A stretch of 64,000 nucleotides of DNA from Thiodiazotropha sp037384425 (GCA_037384425.1 JARROA010000012.1:32281-96280), one strand, 5' to 3'. Positions 36,698 through 45,586 are shown, counted from the first letter of the stretch. Notes: generated by a model from the letters alone, not told the origin. Made by a program: numbers and translations.

Positions 36698-37009
36698 TGC
36701 GGTTGTCGCTGAATTGGGATGTGGTGGGGGAGTGAGCTGCCAGCTGTCTAGCGGCAGGGATGCCAGCCATGGAGAACGTTTCGGTGGGGCAGGGCCCCAC
36801 CCTATAGATCATTCCGGGTAGGGCAGGGGCCCTGGCCCACCAAAATGGAGGGCTAACAGCGGCCAAGCGGCGCGACCTTCAGGCACCCCGTTCACGGGAA
36901 ACAGAACATTTCCGGGAATACCCTAGTAATTTATACGGGATTGTGGATAATTTCCCACCCTCATGTCACGATTGTTTATCAACCCCATTGGGTATTGCAC
37001 GAGTCAGGT
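36698..37009 (+). repeat. trmJ-cysE gap with a dispersed palindromic repeat (36781-36841)
   Basis: This 312-bp gap contains TCGGTGGGGCAGGGCCCCA at 36781-36799 and an inverted relative, TAGGGCAGGGGCCCTGGCCC, at 36819-36838. The left arm recurs exactly at 56949. A small hairpin-like CTGCC/GGCAG pair precedes it near 36738-36757. The last 100 bp before cysE are AT-rich and should hold its promoter. Confidence 0.6.
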
Positions 37010-37846
37010 ATGGCATTGGAAACATCATCATCAGAAAAACAGGTTTCCCACTGGAAAGAGGACATCCAGAGTGTCTTCGAACGGGACCCCGCCGCGCGCA
37101 ACACCTTCGAGATCCTGACCGCCTATCCCGGCATCCACGCCATCATCTTCCACCGCCTCTCCCACAAGCTGTGGAACATGGGCCTGAAGTGGCTGGCCCG
37201 TATCCTCTCCAATATCGCACGCTGGTTCACCGGCATCGAGATCCACCCCGGAGCGGTGATCGGCCGGCGCTTCTTCATCGACCATGGCATGGGCGTGGTG
37301 ATCGGCGAGACCGCCATCATCGGCGATGACTGCACCCTCTATCACGGTGTCACCCTGGGGGGCACCAGCTGGCAGAAAGGCAAGCGTCATCCAACACTCG
37401 CAAACAACGTGGTGGTCGGCGCCGGCGCCAAGGTGCTGGGGCCGATCCTCATCGGCGAGGGAGCACGCATCGGTTCCAACGCAGTGGTGGTGAAGGAGGT
37501 CCCGCCGGGCGCCACCGTTGTCGGTGTGCCGGGCAAGCTGATCACTCCGCAGCGCAAGGAGGAGGGCGGCCACCGGGAAGCCATCGCCAAGAAGATCGGT
37601 TTCGATGCCTACGGCGCCACCAAGGATGCCCCCGACCCGGTGGCACAGGCGATCAACTGCATGCTCGATCATATGCACGTGATGGACAAGAAAATGCAGT
37701 CCATGTGCGAGGCGATGAAGCGCATGGGTATAGAGGAGATGGCAGGAGAGCTGCCTGAACTCGATACCTGCGAGATCATCTCAACTGCAGAGGAACTGCA
37801 GAAGCTCGACGAAACCGTGCCAGAAGAGGACAAAACCTCTGAATAA
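37010..37846 (+). CDS. cysE: Serine O-acetyltransferase CysE
   Basis: Makes O-acetylserine from serine and acetyl-CoA, the first step of cysteine synthesis. The 278-residue product has an N-terminal helical part (AYPGIHAIIFHRLSHKLW) and the left-handed hexapeptide helix (GAVIGRRFFIDHGMGVVIGE, LYHGVTLGGTSW). It has a longer C-terminal tail than the short SATs, with a helical MLDHMHVMDKKMQSMCEAMK segment and an acidic end. The position directly before iscR is conserved and links cysteine supply to Fe-S assembly. The ATG at 37010 is preferred over an upstream start at 36941. Confidence 0.95.
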   Translation: MALETSSSEKQVSHWKEDIQSVFERDPAARNTFEILTAYPGIHAIIFHRLSHKLWNMGLKWLARILSNIARWFTGIEIHPGAVIGRRFFIDHGMGVVIGETAIIGDDCTLYHGVTLGGTSWQKGKRHPTLANNVVVGAGAKVLGPILIGEGARIGSNAVVVKEVPPGATVVGVPGKLITPQRKEEGGHREAIAKKIGFDAYGATKDAPDPVAQAINCMLDHMHVMDKKMQSMCEAMKRMGIEEMAGELPELDTCEIISTAEELQKLDETVPEEDKTSE

Positions 37847-37862
37847 AAGGGGTGTCGAAATC

Positions 37863-37890
37863 TTGACTATTTTAGTTGGGAATGTATATT
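37863..37890 (+). promoter_or_regulatory. isc operon promoter with IscR type-1-like site
   Basis: TTGACT (37863-37868) and TATATT (37885-37890) are spaced 16 bp apart, 31 bp before the iscR start. The sequence from the -35 box on, TTGACTATTTTAGTTGGG, follows the type-1 IscR pattern with its half-sites around an AT-rich centre and overlaps the promoter. In known cases [2Fe-2S]-IscR binds here to repress its own operon when clusters are plentiful. Confidence 0.7.
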
Positions 37891-37921
37891 AGCGACTGGA
37901 TATATACATGGAGCCGATGAC

Positions 37922-38407
37922 GTGAAGCTAACCACCAAAGGCCGATATGCCGTGACCGCCATGCTCGATCTGGCGCTCCACTACGGAGAGGGCCCGATCA
38001 CCCTGGCTGATATCGCTCAGCGGCAGGGTATCTCCCTCTCGTACCTCGAACAGCTCTTCTCCCGTCTGCGCAAACGCTCCTTGGTCTCCAGTGTGCGCGG
38101 CCCGGGCGGAGGTTACAGTCTTGGCAAAGACGCCCGTGAGATCTATGTCGGCGAGGTGATCTCCGCCGTCGATGAGAACATGGACACCACCAAATGCCAT
38201 GGCGTCGGTAACTGCCAAAACAATGAGCGTTGCCTGACCCACGATCTCTGGTCGGACCTCAGCAACCAGATCTACAACTACCTGAACAACATCAGCCTGC
38301 AGGACCTGATGGACCGCAAAGCGGTACAGGAGGTGGCGGATCGCCAGGAAAATGGCGATATGGATGCCAGTATGTTGGGACAGACCGGTTCCCGCGTGGG
38401 CATCTGA
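37922..38407 (+). CDS. iscR: Fe-S cluster regulator IscR
   Basis: A 161-residue Rrf2-family regulator starting at GTG 37922. It has the winged-helix start MKLTTKGRYAVTAMLDLALH, the recognition region SLSYLEQLFSRLRKR and the cluster-binding cysteines in KCHGVGNCQNNERCLTH (three Cys and a His). It is the first gene of the isc operon and is probably self-repressed through the site at 37863. Confidence 0.97.
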   Translation: MKLTTKGRYAVTAMLDLALHYGEGPITLADIAQRQGISLSYLEQLFSRLRKRSLVSSVRGPGGGYSLGKDAREIYVGEVISAVDENMDTTKCHGVGNCQNNERCLTHDLWSDLSNQIYNYLNNISLQDLMDRKAVQEVADRQENGDMDASMLGQTGSRVGI

Positions 38408-38430
38408 ATCGAGAATTTGCGGAGTAAGCG

Positions 38431-39645
38431 ATGAAGTTACCCATCTACATGGATTACTCGGCGACCACGCCGGTCGATCCACGTGTCGCTGAGCTGATGT
38501 GCAGTTACCTCACCCCGGACGGCGATTTCGGCAACCCCGCCTCCCGTTCTCATGCCTTCGGCTGGAAGGCGGACGAGGCCGTCACCCGCGCCCGCAAGCA
38601 GGTGGCGGAACTGGTGAATGCCGACCCCAAGGAGATCGTCTGGACCTCCGGTGCGACCGAATCGGACAATCTGGCGATCAAGGGCGTGGCCGATTTCTAT
38701 GTCAAGAAAGGCAAACATATCGTCACCAGCAAGACCGAACACAAGGCGGTCCTCGATACCTGCCGTCAATTGGAGCGTGACGGCTACGAGATCACCTACC
38801 TCGACCCGGAACCCAACGGCCTGATCGATCTGAAAAAGCTCGAGGCCACCTTGCGCGACGACACCATCCTGGTCTCCATCATGCACGTCAACAACGAGAT
38901 CGGCGTGATCCAGGATATCGAGGCCATCGGCGAGATGACCCGCGCACGCAAGATCCTGTTTCATGTGGACGCGGCCCAGAGCGCCGGCAAGGTGCCGATC
39001 GACCTGGAGAAGCTGAAGGTCGACCTGATGTCCTTCTCCGCTCATAAGATCTACGGCCCCAAGGGCATTGGCGCCCTCTACGTGCGGCGCAAGCCCCGGG
39101 TGCGCCTGGAGGCCCAGATGCACGGCGGCGGCCACGAGCGCGGTATGCGCTCCGGTACCCTGCCGACCCACCAGATCGTCGGCATGGGTGAGGCCTTCCG
39201 CTTGGCCAACGAGGAGATGGCGGCGGAGAACGAGCGGGTGCTCGGCCTGCGCAAGCGGCTGTGGGACGGCATCAAGGACATGGAGGAGGTCTACCTCAAT
39301 GGCGACGAGCACCAGCGGGTGGCCGGCAACCTCAACGTCAGCTTCGCCTTCGTCGAGGGCGAGTCCCTGATCATGGCGCTGAAGGATCTGGCGGTCTCCT
39401 CCGGTTCCGCCTGCACCTCCGCCAGCCTGGAGCCGAGCTACGTGCTGCGCGCCCTGGGACGTGAGGACGAGCTGGCCCACAGCTCTATCCGCTTCACCCT
39501 GGGCCGCTTCTCCACCAGTGAGGAGGTGGACTACGCCATTGATAAGATTCGCACCGAGGTGGACCGACTGCGCGAGCTGTCACCCCTCTGGGAGATGTTC
39601 AAAGACGGCATCGACCTGAAGTCGATCCAATGGGCGGCGCATTGA
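38431..39645 (+). CDS. iscS: Cysteine desulfurase IscS
   Basis: A 404-residue PLP enzyme that takes sulfur from cysteine for IscU and other acceptors. Signatures: YMDYSATTPVDPRV, TSGATESDN, the PLP lysine in SFSAHKIYGPKG and the catalytic-loop Cys in SSGSACTSASLEPSYVL. Full length and intact. Confidence 0.98.
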   Translation: MKLPIYMDYSATTPVDPRVAELMCSYLTPDGDFGNPASRSHAFGWKADEAVTRARKQVAELVNADPKEIVWTSGATESDNLAIKGVADFYVKKGKHIVTSKTEHKAVLDTCRQLERDGYEITYLDPEPNGLIDLKKLEATLRDDTILVSIMHVNNEIGVIQDIEAIGEMTRARKILFHVDAAQSAGKVPIDLEKLKVDLMSFSAHKIYGPKGIGALYVRRKPRVRLEAQMHGGGHERGMRSGTLPTHQIVGMGEAFRLANEEMAAENERVLGLRKRLWDGIKDMEEVYLNGDEHQRVAGNLNVSFAFVEGESLIMALKDLAVSSGSACTSASLEPSYVLRALGREDELAHSSIRFTLGRFSTSEEVDYAIDKIRTEVDRLRELSPLWEMFKDGIDLKSIQWAAH

Positions 39646-39677
39646 GCGCCAGCGCAATTGATTGAGGTTTTAACGAT

Positions 39678-40061
39678 ATGGCATACAGTGACAAGGTCCT
39701 GGACCACTACGAGAATCCCCGCAACGTCGGCTCCTTCGACAAGGACGACCAGAGCGTCGGTACCGGCATGGTTGGCGCACCCGCCTGCGGTGATGTGATG
39801 CGACTGCAGATCAAGGTCAACGAAAAGGGCGTGATTGAAGATGCCCGCTTCAAGACCTATGGCTGCGGCTCCGCCATCGCCTCCAGCAGCCTGCTCACCG
39901 AATGGGTGAAGGGTAAGACCCTGGAGGAGGCCCAGCAGATCAAGAACTCGGAGATTGCCGAGGAGCTGGCCCTGCCGCCGGTCAAGGTGCACTGTTCGGT
40001 ACTGGCCGAGGACGCCATCAAGGCGGCGATCAAGGACTATTCCGAAAAGAAGCCCAAGTAG
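39678..40061 (+). CDS. iscU: Fe-S scaffold IscU
   Basis: A 127-residue scaffold with its three cluster cysteines (GAPACGDVM, YGCGSAIASSS, KVHCSVLAEDA) and the LPPVK motif recognised by HscA. It builds [2Fe-2S] clusters with IscS. It begins 32 bp after iscS. Confidence 0.98.
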   Translation: MAYSDKVLDHYENPRNVGSFDKDDQSVGTGMVGAPACGDVMRLQIKVNEKGVIEDARFKTYGCGSAIASSSLLTEWVKGKTLEEAQQIKNSEIAEELALPPVKVHCSVLAEDAIKAAIKDYSEKKPK

Positions 40062-40102
40062 CTAAACTGTCATATTCGATTCACTACAGACAGAGAAACG
40101 CC

Positions 40103-40426
40103 ATGGGCATCACCATTACCGAAGCCGCCGCCAAGCATGTGCAGTCCTACCTCGCCAACCGGGGCAAGGGTCTGGGTATCCGTCTGGCTGTGCGCACCTC
40201 CGGTTGCTCCGGCATGGCTTACGAGATGGAGTTCGTTGACGAGTTGCAGGATGAGGATCAGGTATTCGAGGATCACGGTGTGAAAGTGGTGGTCGACGCC
40301 AAGAGCCTGGTTTATCTGGACGGTACCGAAGTGGATTATGCCCGGGAGGGGTTGAACGAGGGCTTCAAGTTCAACAATCCCAACGCCAAGAGCGAGTGCG
40401 GTTGCGGCGAGAGCTTCGGGGTCTGA
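40103..40426 (+). CDS. iscA: Fe-S assembly protein IscA
   Basis: A 107-residue A-type carrier with the three conserved cysteines (TSGCSGMAYEME and SECGCGESF). It transfers clusters to target proteins. A terminator-like hairpin lies 36 bp downstream. Confidence 0.98.
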   Translation: MGITITEAAAKHVQSYLANRGKGLGIRLAVRTSGCSGMAYEMEFVDELQDEDQVFEDHGVKVVVDAKSLVYLDGTEVDYAREGLNEGFKFNNPNAKSECGCGESFGV

Positions 40427-40461
40427 GCCGCTGTTAACGCCCGCTGACACCCAACTGAGAG

Positions 40462-40490
40462 ACGGCTGCCCCTCGGCGGCCGTTCTTTTT
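40462..40490 (+). terminator. Intrinsic-terminator-like hairpin between iscA and hscB
   Basis: ACGGCTGCC (40462-40470) pairs with GGCGGCCGT (40475-40483) over nine pairs with one G-T wobble and a 4-nt loop, followed directly by TTCTTTTT-type T-rich sequence (40483-40490). The hscB start codon is only 4 bp further on. It has the form of a Rho-independent terminator and may reduce transcription of hscBA-fdx-iscX relative to iscRSUA. Confidence 0.65.
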
Positions 40491-40494
40491 CGAG

Positions 40495-41043
40495 ATGCTG
40501 GATTTTTCGAAAAACTACTTTGAACTCTTCGGTATGCCGGTCGGCTACATCGTGGATGGGGCCGAGCTTTCCGAGCGCTATCGCGAACTGCAGCGCGTCG
40601 TCCATCCCGATCGCTTTGCCAACGCCTCGGACCAGGAGCGCCGGCTCTCCATCCAGGGTGCGGCGCTGATCAACGAGGCCTACGAGACGCTCAAGGACCC
40701 GGTGGCCCGTGGCGGTTACCTGCTGGGCCTGCACGGTGTCGAGATGGACACCCTCAACGAATCGACCCAGGACATGGAGTTCCTCATGCACCAGATGGAG
40801 CTGCGCGAGGAGCTGGAAGGGGTGCGCAACCAGCCCGACCCCTATGCGGCGGTGATCGACATCAACAACCGGGTGAACAAGCAGATCACCAGCCTGGTGG
40901 GACAGATGGCGGTGCAGTTCGAGACCCCCACTTCCGATCAGCTCGAGGCGGCCCGGGAGATCCTGCGCAAAATGCGTTTCCTGCAGAAGCTACGCAGCGA
41001 GGCGGAGAACGTTGCCGCGGATCTGGAAGATGAGATGGAATGA
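40495..41043 (+). CDS. hscB: J-domain co-chaperone HscB
   Basis: A 182-residue protein with an N-terminal J domain (YFELFGMPVGYIVD, the HPD motif in RVVHPDRFANAS) and a C-terminal helical domain that binds IscU. It delivers IscU to HscA. The start lies right behind the hairpin at 40462 with only a weak GAG ribosome site, so expression may depend on readthrough. Confidence 0.97.
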   Translation: MLDFSKNYFELFGMPVGYIVDGAELSERYRELQRVVHPDRFANASDQERRLSIQGAALINEAYETLKDPVARGGYLLGLHGVEMDTLNESTQDMEFLMHQMELREELEGVRNQPDPYAAVIDINNRVNKQITSLVGQMAVQFETPTSDQLEAAREILRKMRFLQKLRSEAENVAADLEDEME

Positions 41044-41264
41044 AACGATGACAATCGCGCCGTATGCCGTTGCGGCTGGCGAAGAAACACCAAGGGTGGG
41101 CGTCATCAGGAGATGACGACTAGCGTGCCTACCCCCTGGGAGAAGGAGAGGATGCGGGGAACGAAGAATAGCCATGGCTTTCCAGCTTCCCTCACCCCAA
41201 CCCTCACCCTCGGGGTGAGGGCGTACGCGGTTAATGATGACAGTATGACGATTCAGCGAGAACG
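41044..41264 (+). repeat. hscB-hscA gap with palindromic repeat sequence
   Basis: The 221-bp gap holds two perfect hairpins, CGTCATC/GATGACG (41101-41107 and 41112-41118) and CCCTCACCC/GGGTGAGGG (41201-41209 and 41213-41221), with CCCTCACCCCAACCC sequence typical of dispersed bacterial repeats. No T-run or gene is seen. hscB and hscA are usually adjacent, so this looks like a repeat insertion. Confidence 0.5.
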
Positions 41265-43136
41265 ATGGCACTTCTACAGATAGCGGAACCGGGCCAGGCA
41301 CAGGCCCCCCACCAACACCGGCTGGCCGCCGGTATCGACCTGGGTACCACCAACTCCCTGGTGGCCAGTGTGCGCAGCGGCAAGGCCGTGACCCTGCCTG
41401 ATGCGGAGGGACGCCATCTGCTGCCTTCGGTAGTGCGCTACATGGCCGACGGCCTGCTGGTCGGCCACGAGGCCAAGGCGGGCGAGGCGGAAGACCCCCT
41501 GAACACCATCTCCTCGGCCAAGCGCCTGATCGGCCGCGGGGTCGCCGACATCAAAACCCTGGGCAGCCGCTTGCCGTACCGCTTCATCCAGGAGCACACC
41601 ACGGTGCCGCGGATCCAGACCGTGGCCGGCGACATCAGTCCCATCGAGGTTTCCGCCGAGGTGCTGAAGGTGCTCTCCCTGCGGGCCGAGGATACCCTGG
41701 GCGGCGAGCTGGCGGGGGTGGTCATCACCGTGCCTGCCTACTTCGACGAGGCCCAGCGCCAGGCCACCAAGGACGCCGCCAAGCTGGCCGGGCTGCACGT
41801 CTTCCGCCTGCTCAACGAACCCACCGCCGCCGCTGTCGCCTACGGGCTCGACAAGCAGGCGGAGGGGGTGCATGCCATCTACGACCTGGGTGGCGGCACC
41901 TTCGACATCTCCATTCTGCGTCTCAACAAGGGCGTCTTCGAGGTGATGGCCACCGGCGGCGACTCCGCCCTCGGCGGCGACGACTTCGACCGCGCGGTGG
42001 CCCACTGGATCATGCAGCAGGCGGGCATCGCCGAGGATGCGGACCACGCCCTGATCAAACGCTTGATCAACGCCGGTTGCGCCGCCAAGGAGGCTCTGAG
42101 CGAATCCAATGAGACGAGCGTCTGCATCACCCTGGCTGACGGCAACGACTGGCAGGGTACGCTCACACGGAACCAATTCAATGAGCTGGTCGACCCTCTG
42201 ATCAAGAAGACTCTTATGGCCTGCCGCCGCGCCCTGCGCGACGCCGGCGTCAGCCCGGAAGCCGTGCACGAGGTGGTCATGGTCGGCGGCTCCACCCGGG
42301 TGCCCCGGGTGCGCGAGAAGGTGGGCGAGCTGTTCGGCAGCGAGCCACTGGTCGACATCGACCCGGATCGGGTAGTGGCCGTGGGCGCCGCCATTCAGGC
42401 CGACATCCTGGCCGGCAACAAGCCGGACGGGGAGGTCTTGCTGCTCGACGTCATACCCCTGTCACTGGGCATCGAGACCATGGGTGGACTGAGCGAGAAA
42501 CTGATCAGCCGCAACACCACCATCCCGGTGGCCCGGGCTCAGGAGTTCACCACCTTCAAGGATGGCCAGACCGCCATCGCCATCCACGTGGTGCAGGGCG
42601 AGCGTGAGCTGGTATCCGATTGCCGCTCCCTGGCCCGTTTCGAGTTGCGTGGCATTCCGCCCATGGTGGCGGGTGCGGCGCGCATCCGGGTCACCTTCGC
42701 AGTGGACGCCGATGGCCTGCTCAGTGTCAGCGCCCGCGAGATGTCGAGCGGGGTGGAGGCGAGCATCGAGGTCAAACCCTCCTACGGCCTCACCGACAAC
42801 GAGATCGAGACCATGCTCAGGGAATCCATCGCCCACGCCGGCGAGGACAAGCAGGCGCGCAGCCTGCGCGAGCAGCAGGTGGAGGCGGCCCGTACCATAG
42901 AGGCCCTGGAAGCGGCCCTGGCCAGCGACGGCCACCGCCTGCTCGACACCGATGAACGCCGTCTGGTGGAGGCTGCCCTCGAAGAGCTGAGGGACCTGGC
43001 CCAGTCAGACGATGAAAGAGCGATCAAGAGTGGTATCGAAAAGCTGGAAGAGGTCTGCGGCTTCTATGTCGAGCGGCGTATGAACCAGAGCATTCAGCAG
43101 GCCATGTCGGGCCACAAGGTCGACGAGTTCGAGTAA
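41265..43136 (+). CDS. hscA: Fe-S chaperone HscA (Hsp70 family)
   Basis: A 623-residue Hsp70 with ATPase signatures AAGIDLGTTNSLVA, AIYDLGGGTFDISIL and VVMVGGSTRVPRVREKV, then a substrate-binding domain. It binds the LPPVK motif of IscU and, with HscB, releases the cluster to acceptors. It ends 44 bp before fdx. Confidence 0.97.
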   Translation: MALLQIAEPGQAQAPHQHRLAAGIDLGTTNSLVASVRSGKAVTLPDAEGRHLLPSVVRYMADGLLVGHEAKAGEAEDPLNTISSAKRLIGRGVADIKTLGSRLPYRFIQEHTTVPRIQTVAGDISPIEVSAEVLKVLSLRAEDTLGGELAGVVITVPAYFDEAQRQATKDAAKLAGLHVFRLLNEPTAAAVAYGLDKQAEGVHAIYDLGGGTFDISILRLNKGVFEVMATGGDSALGGDDFDRAVAHWIMQQAGIAEDADHALIKRLINAGCAAKEALSESNETSVCITLADGNDWQGTLTRNQFNELVDPLIKKTLMACRRALRDAGVSPEAVHEVVMVGGSTRVPRVREKVGELFGSEPLVDIDPDRVVAVGAAIQADILAGNKPDGEVLLLDVIPLSLGIETMGGLSEKLISRNTTIPVARAQEFTTFKDGQTAIAIHVVQGERELVSDCRSLARFELRGIPPMVAGAARIRVTFAVDADGLLSVSAREMSSGVEASIEVKPSYGLTDNEIETMLRESIAHAGEDKQARSLREQQVEAARTIEALEAALASDGHRLLDTDERRLVEAALEELRDLAQSDDERAIKSGIEKLEEVCGFYVERRMNQSIQQAMSGHKVDEFE

Positions 43137-43180
43137 ATTAAGATTAGTGTTAACAGGCCCTAAGTAGGACGGATCACCTT

Positions 43181-43519
43181 ATGCCACAACTCATCTTCCT
43201 GCCCCACGAAGAGATCTGCCCGGAAGGCGCCGCCTTCGAGGTGGAGCCGGGCATCACCATCTGCGACGCTGCACTGCAGCACGGCATCGAGATCGAGCAT
43301 GCCTGCGAGAAATCCTGCGCCTGCACCACCTGCCACGTGATCATCCGCGAGGGCTTCGACTCCCTGGCGGAGGCGGAGGAGAATGAGGAGGACATGCTCG
43401 ACAAGGCCTGGGGCCTGGAGCCCGAATCCCGCCTTAGCTGTCAGGCGGTGGTCGGCGAGGAGGACCTGGTGATCGAGATCCCCAAATACACCATCAACAT
43501 GGTGTCTGAACATCACTGA
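43181..43519 (+). CDS. fdx: ISC-type [2Fe-2S] ferredoxin
   Basis: A 112-residue adrenodoxin-type ferredoxin; cluster cysteines in HACEKSCACTTCHV and a fourth in SRLSCQAVV. It supplies electrons for cluster assembly on IscU. Confidence 0.97.
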   Translation: MPQLIFLPHEEICPEGAAFEVEPGITICDAALQHGIEIEHACEKSCACTTCHVIIREGFDSLAEAEENEEDMLDKAWGLEPESRLSCQAVVGEEDLVIEIPKYTINMVSEHH

Positions 43520-43532
43520 TCAGGAGCCTGCC

Positions 43533-43733
43533 ATGGGATTGAAGTGGGTCGATTCTCTTGAAATTGCCATCGCCCTCGACGAGGCACACCCCGACGTGGA
43601 TCCGATGACCCTCAACTTCGTCGATCTGCGTGACTGGGTGGTCGCCCTGGAGGAGTTCGACGACGATCCCCACCACTCCGGCGAGAAGATCCTGGAGGCG
43701 ATTCAGGCAGCGTGGATCGAAGAGCGGGAGTAG
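43533..43733 (+). CDS. iscX: Fe-S assembly regulator IscX
   Basis: A 66-residue acidic protein with the family sequence DEAHPDVDPMTLNFVDLRDWV. It binds IscS and tunes cluster synthesis. It is the last gene of the isc operon, 13 bp after fdx. Confidence 0.95.
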   Translation: MGLKWVDSLEIAIALDEAHPDVDPMTLNFVDLRDWVVALEEFDDDPHHSGEKILEAIQAAWIEERE

Positions 43734-43831
43734 CGGCGCTTCAACTTAGACTATGCGATCAGGGAACATGAGCGATGCAAGTGATCTGCTGTTTGAGTTT
43801 GAACAGGCGGTGAGCATTCCAGGCACTTGCC

Positions 43832-44404
43832 TCACGGCTCGATTCTGATCCTGCCCAACACGTCGATTTCGCCGGATTTACTCACGCTGCCGATCAACAG
43901 GTCGCCGATCGGGATCAACTCCATCGTCAGCGCGTTGATGTTTGGCCGGTGATTGACGAACACGATCGGTCTTTCTCCACGGTATCGGCTCAGCAGGTTG
44001 GCCGCAGTCTCCAGGAAAACCTCCTGCCCAACCTCGTCACTACCCGCCTTTTGACGTAAATCCGCATCGGTCAGGTAGTCACCAAAAGCGATCTGAGCCG
44101 TTTCACGGCATCGACACATGGGCGAGCTGATGACGATTGGCTTGATGTCATGCTTTGCAAACGCCTCACCAATCCTTTTTGCTTGAGCCTTACCTACCTC
44201 TGTCAACGTGCTTTCGCCTTGGCAGTTGCCGGACGCATCCCAGGTGAGCATGTTGGCGCCGTCTCTATTGCCGCTCGATTCCGAATTGCGCATTAGAACC
44301 ACCATATTGGGGTCTTGCTGCAATTTTTTCCATAGCACCGCATCCGCAGCGGCGGTAAAAGTCAAGAACAACAATGGAACTATCCATAGAGAACTTCTAA
44401 GCAT
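43832..44404 (-). CDS. Exported histidine-phosphatase-like protein lacking the catalytic His
   Basis: A 190-residue protein with a signal peptide (LWIVPLLFLTFTAAADA) and the phosphoglycerate-mutase/histidine-phosphatase fold (SSPMCRCRETAQIAFGDYL, then VFVNHRPNINAL with the second His). The first motif, normally Arg-His-Gly/x, reads LMRNSES: Asn40 replaces the phospho-accepting His. A CAT to AAT change would explain it. The product is probably not an active phosphatase unless it binds its ligand without catalysis. It opens a more AT-rich accessory stretch after iscX. Confidence 0.8.
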   Translation of the reverse strand: MLRSSLWIVPLLFLTFTAAADAVLWKKLQQDPNMVVLMRNSESSGNRDGANMLTWDASGNCQGESTLTEVGKAQAKRIGEAFAKHDIKPIVISSPMCRCRETAQIAFGDYLTDADLRQKAGSDEVGQEVFLETAANLLSRYRGERPIVFVNHRPNINALTMELIPIGDLLIGSVSKSGEIDVLGRIRIEP

Positions 44405-44520
44405 TGTCAGAAATCCCTGATGAGTGATTTAGGCATAGCCGATGTGTTAGCGGCAGACAGGTGAAGATAAATGCGTACTGCAAACATCCTATACCTACAG
44501 TAAAGCAAAGAATCCAGTAT

Positions 44521-44547
44521 GGGGTCGGAGTAAATTACTCTGCCGCC
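44521..44547 (+). repeat. Short REP-like palindrome
   Basis: GGGGTCGGAGTAAATTACTC contains GAGTAA-A-TTACTC, a perfect 6-bp inverted repeat. The GGGGTCGGAGTAAATTACTC type is a common proteobacterial intergenic repeat, often linked with REP-associated transposases. No transposase is nearby. Confidence 0.45.
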
Positions 44548-44597
44548 ATACATTCCCATATGGATTGTCAGGCTTCATATCATGGCTCATTCATACC

Positions 44598-45014
44598 TCA
44601 GTTTGTCCGGCGATACTCTGCAATAATCTCTTCGATATCGGGATTTGTTTTAGCCATGCCGTTGACAAAAACTGCCGGGATTGTGCCGTTCAATATCTCT
44701 ACGGTATTGCTAAATTTACTTTTTTCTTCTTCTGAGATGTTTCGCGCGCTGACTGAGCCCTTTGAGCTCCTCTCTACGGGAACGCCACGCCGCTTTAACT
44801 CTCGCTCAAGTGCGTCAGCCCTTTGCCCCGCCTCTTTCGGACAGTTTTGAGGCGCCAAGATGTAAACTTTATGACTTGTGGTTCCTGAAGGCATAATGAC
44901 CTCAACGAAACCATTTGGGCTCGGCGTCGCATGGGATAACTTGTCTGCATTGTATTTATTCCAGAAGTGATATGCACCTCCAACAAGTAGGATGATTATG
45001 AGTACTTTTTTCAT
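44598..45014 (-). CDS. Membrane-anchored thioredoxin/glutaredoxin-fold protein
   Basis: A 138-residue protein with an N-terminal membrane helix (VLIIILLVGGAYHFW). It has a thioredoxin-like pattern: strand VYILAP, then a single Cys in QNCPKEAGQRADALERELKRRGV, and cis-Pro loop GTIPAVFVNGMAKTNP. Only one Cys remains at the active-site turn (Asn-Cys-Pro), so disulfide exchange would be monothiol. The function is unknown. The coding sequence is AT-richer than its surroundings, which suggests transfer. Confidence 0.65.
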   Translation of the reverse strand: MKKVLIIILLVGGAYHFWNKYNADKLSHATPSPNGFVEVIMPSGTTSHKVYILAPQNCPKEAGQRADALERELKRRGVPVERSSKGSVSARNISEEEKSKFSNTVEILNGTIPAVFVNGMAKTNPDIEEIIAEYRRTN

Positions 45015-45139
45015 ATATTTTTCACTTCTTCACTATGAGTTGAATATTTAAGCTGAACGTAGTGGCGAGGAGTGCGGATAACGAAGCCTTTGGCTGTCCT
45101 GCGTAGGCTGGAAGGGCAGGAGTGAATCGGTCCCGCCGC

Positions 45140-45586
45140 CTAGCATTGTATCGCTGAAATATTGGGACCAACTCTCTTCTCACGCAGCCACGCATTGATC
45201 TGTGGAAAAAGGCTGATCACAAGCTCTACCAGCTTTTCGCACCCTTCCGCGTCAAGGTCGTCAAAGCGAAACCAAAGCTCGCGCGTGCTGTTGCTTGAAC
45301 CCCGTACCTGCAACCGTGCGCGGGTATCGAATGGCGCATGAGCAACCGTTAACTCCTCCTCCTGCACGGTTTCTCCCCATGGCATCATTCTCGGGCCTGA
45401 TGCATGAGGCGCAAATTCCAGGAAGAAGCCTCCACCCCATTTGTCGAATTCGACAGACAGTAAGTGAAGCTCTCCTCCTTCATGGCGTTTGAACTCAGGA
45501 AATTTCCCAACGAAGCCCTCGCATACCAAGAATGGCACCAGGGTCTTCTTCAGCGCTGCTCGAATATGCTTTGTTGATGCAGTCAT
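45140..45586 (-). CDS. DUF4304 protein
   Basis: From the ATG at 45586 the product has 148 residues with the pattern of DUF4304 proteins (an early KKTLVPFLVCEGF, GGELHLLSVEFDKWGGGFFLEFAPH, and a late ELVISLFPQINAWL). The function is unknown; some relatives are linked with immunity functions beside toxins, but no toxin is next to it. It lies in the AT-richer accessory stretch. The 254 bp between it and pdsS hold no gene I can support. Confidence 0.65.
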   Translation of the reverse strand: MTASTKHIRAALKKTLVPFLVCEGFVGKFPEFKRHEGGELHLLSVEFDKWGGGFFLEFAPHASGPRMMPWGETVQEEELTVAHAPFDTRARLQVRGSSNSTRELWFRFDDLDAEGCEKLVELVISLFPQINAWLREKRVGPNISAIQC

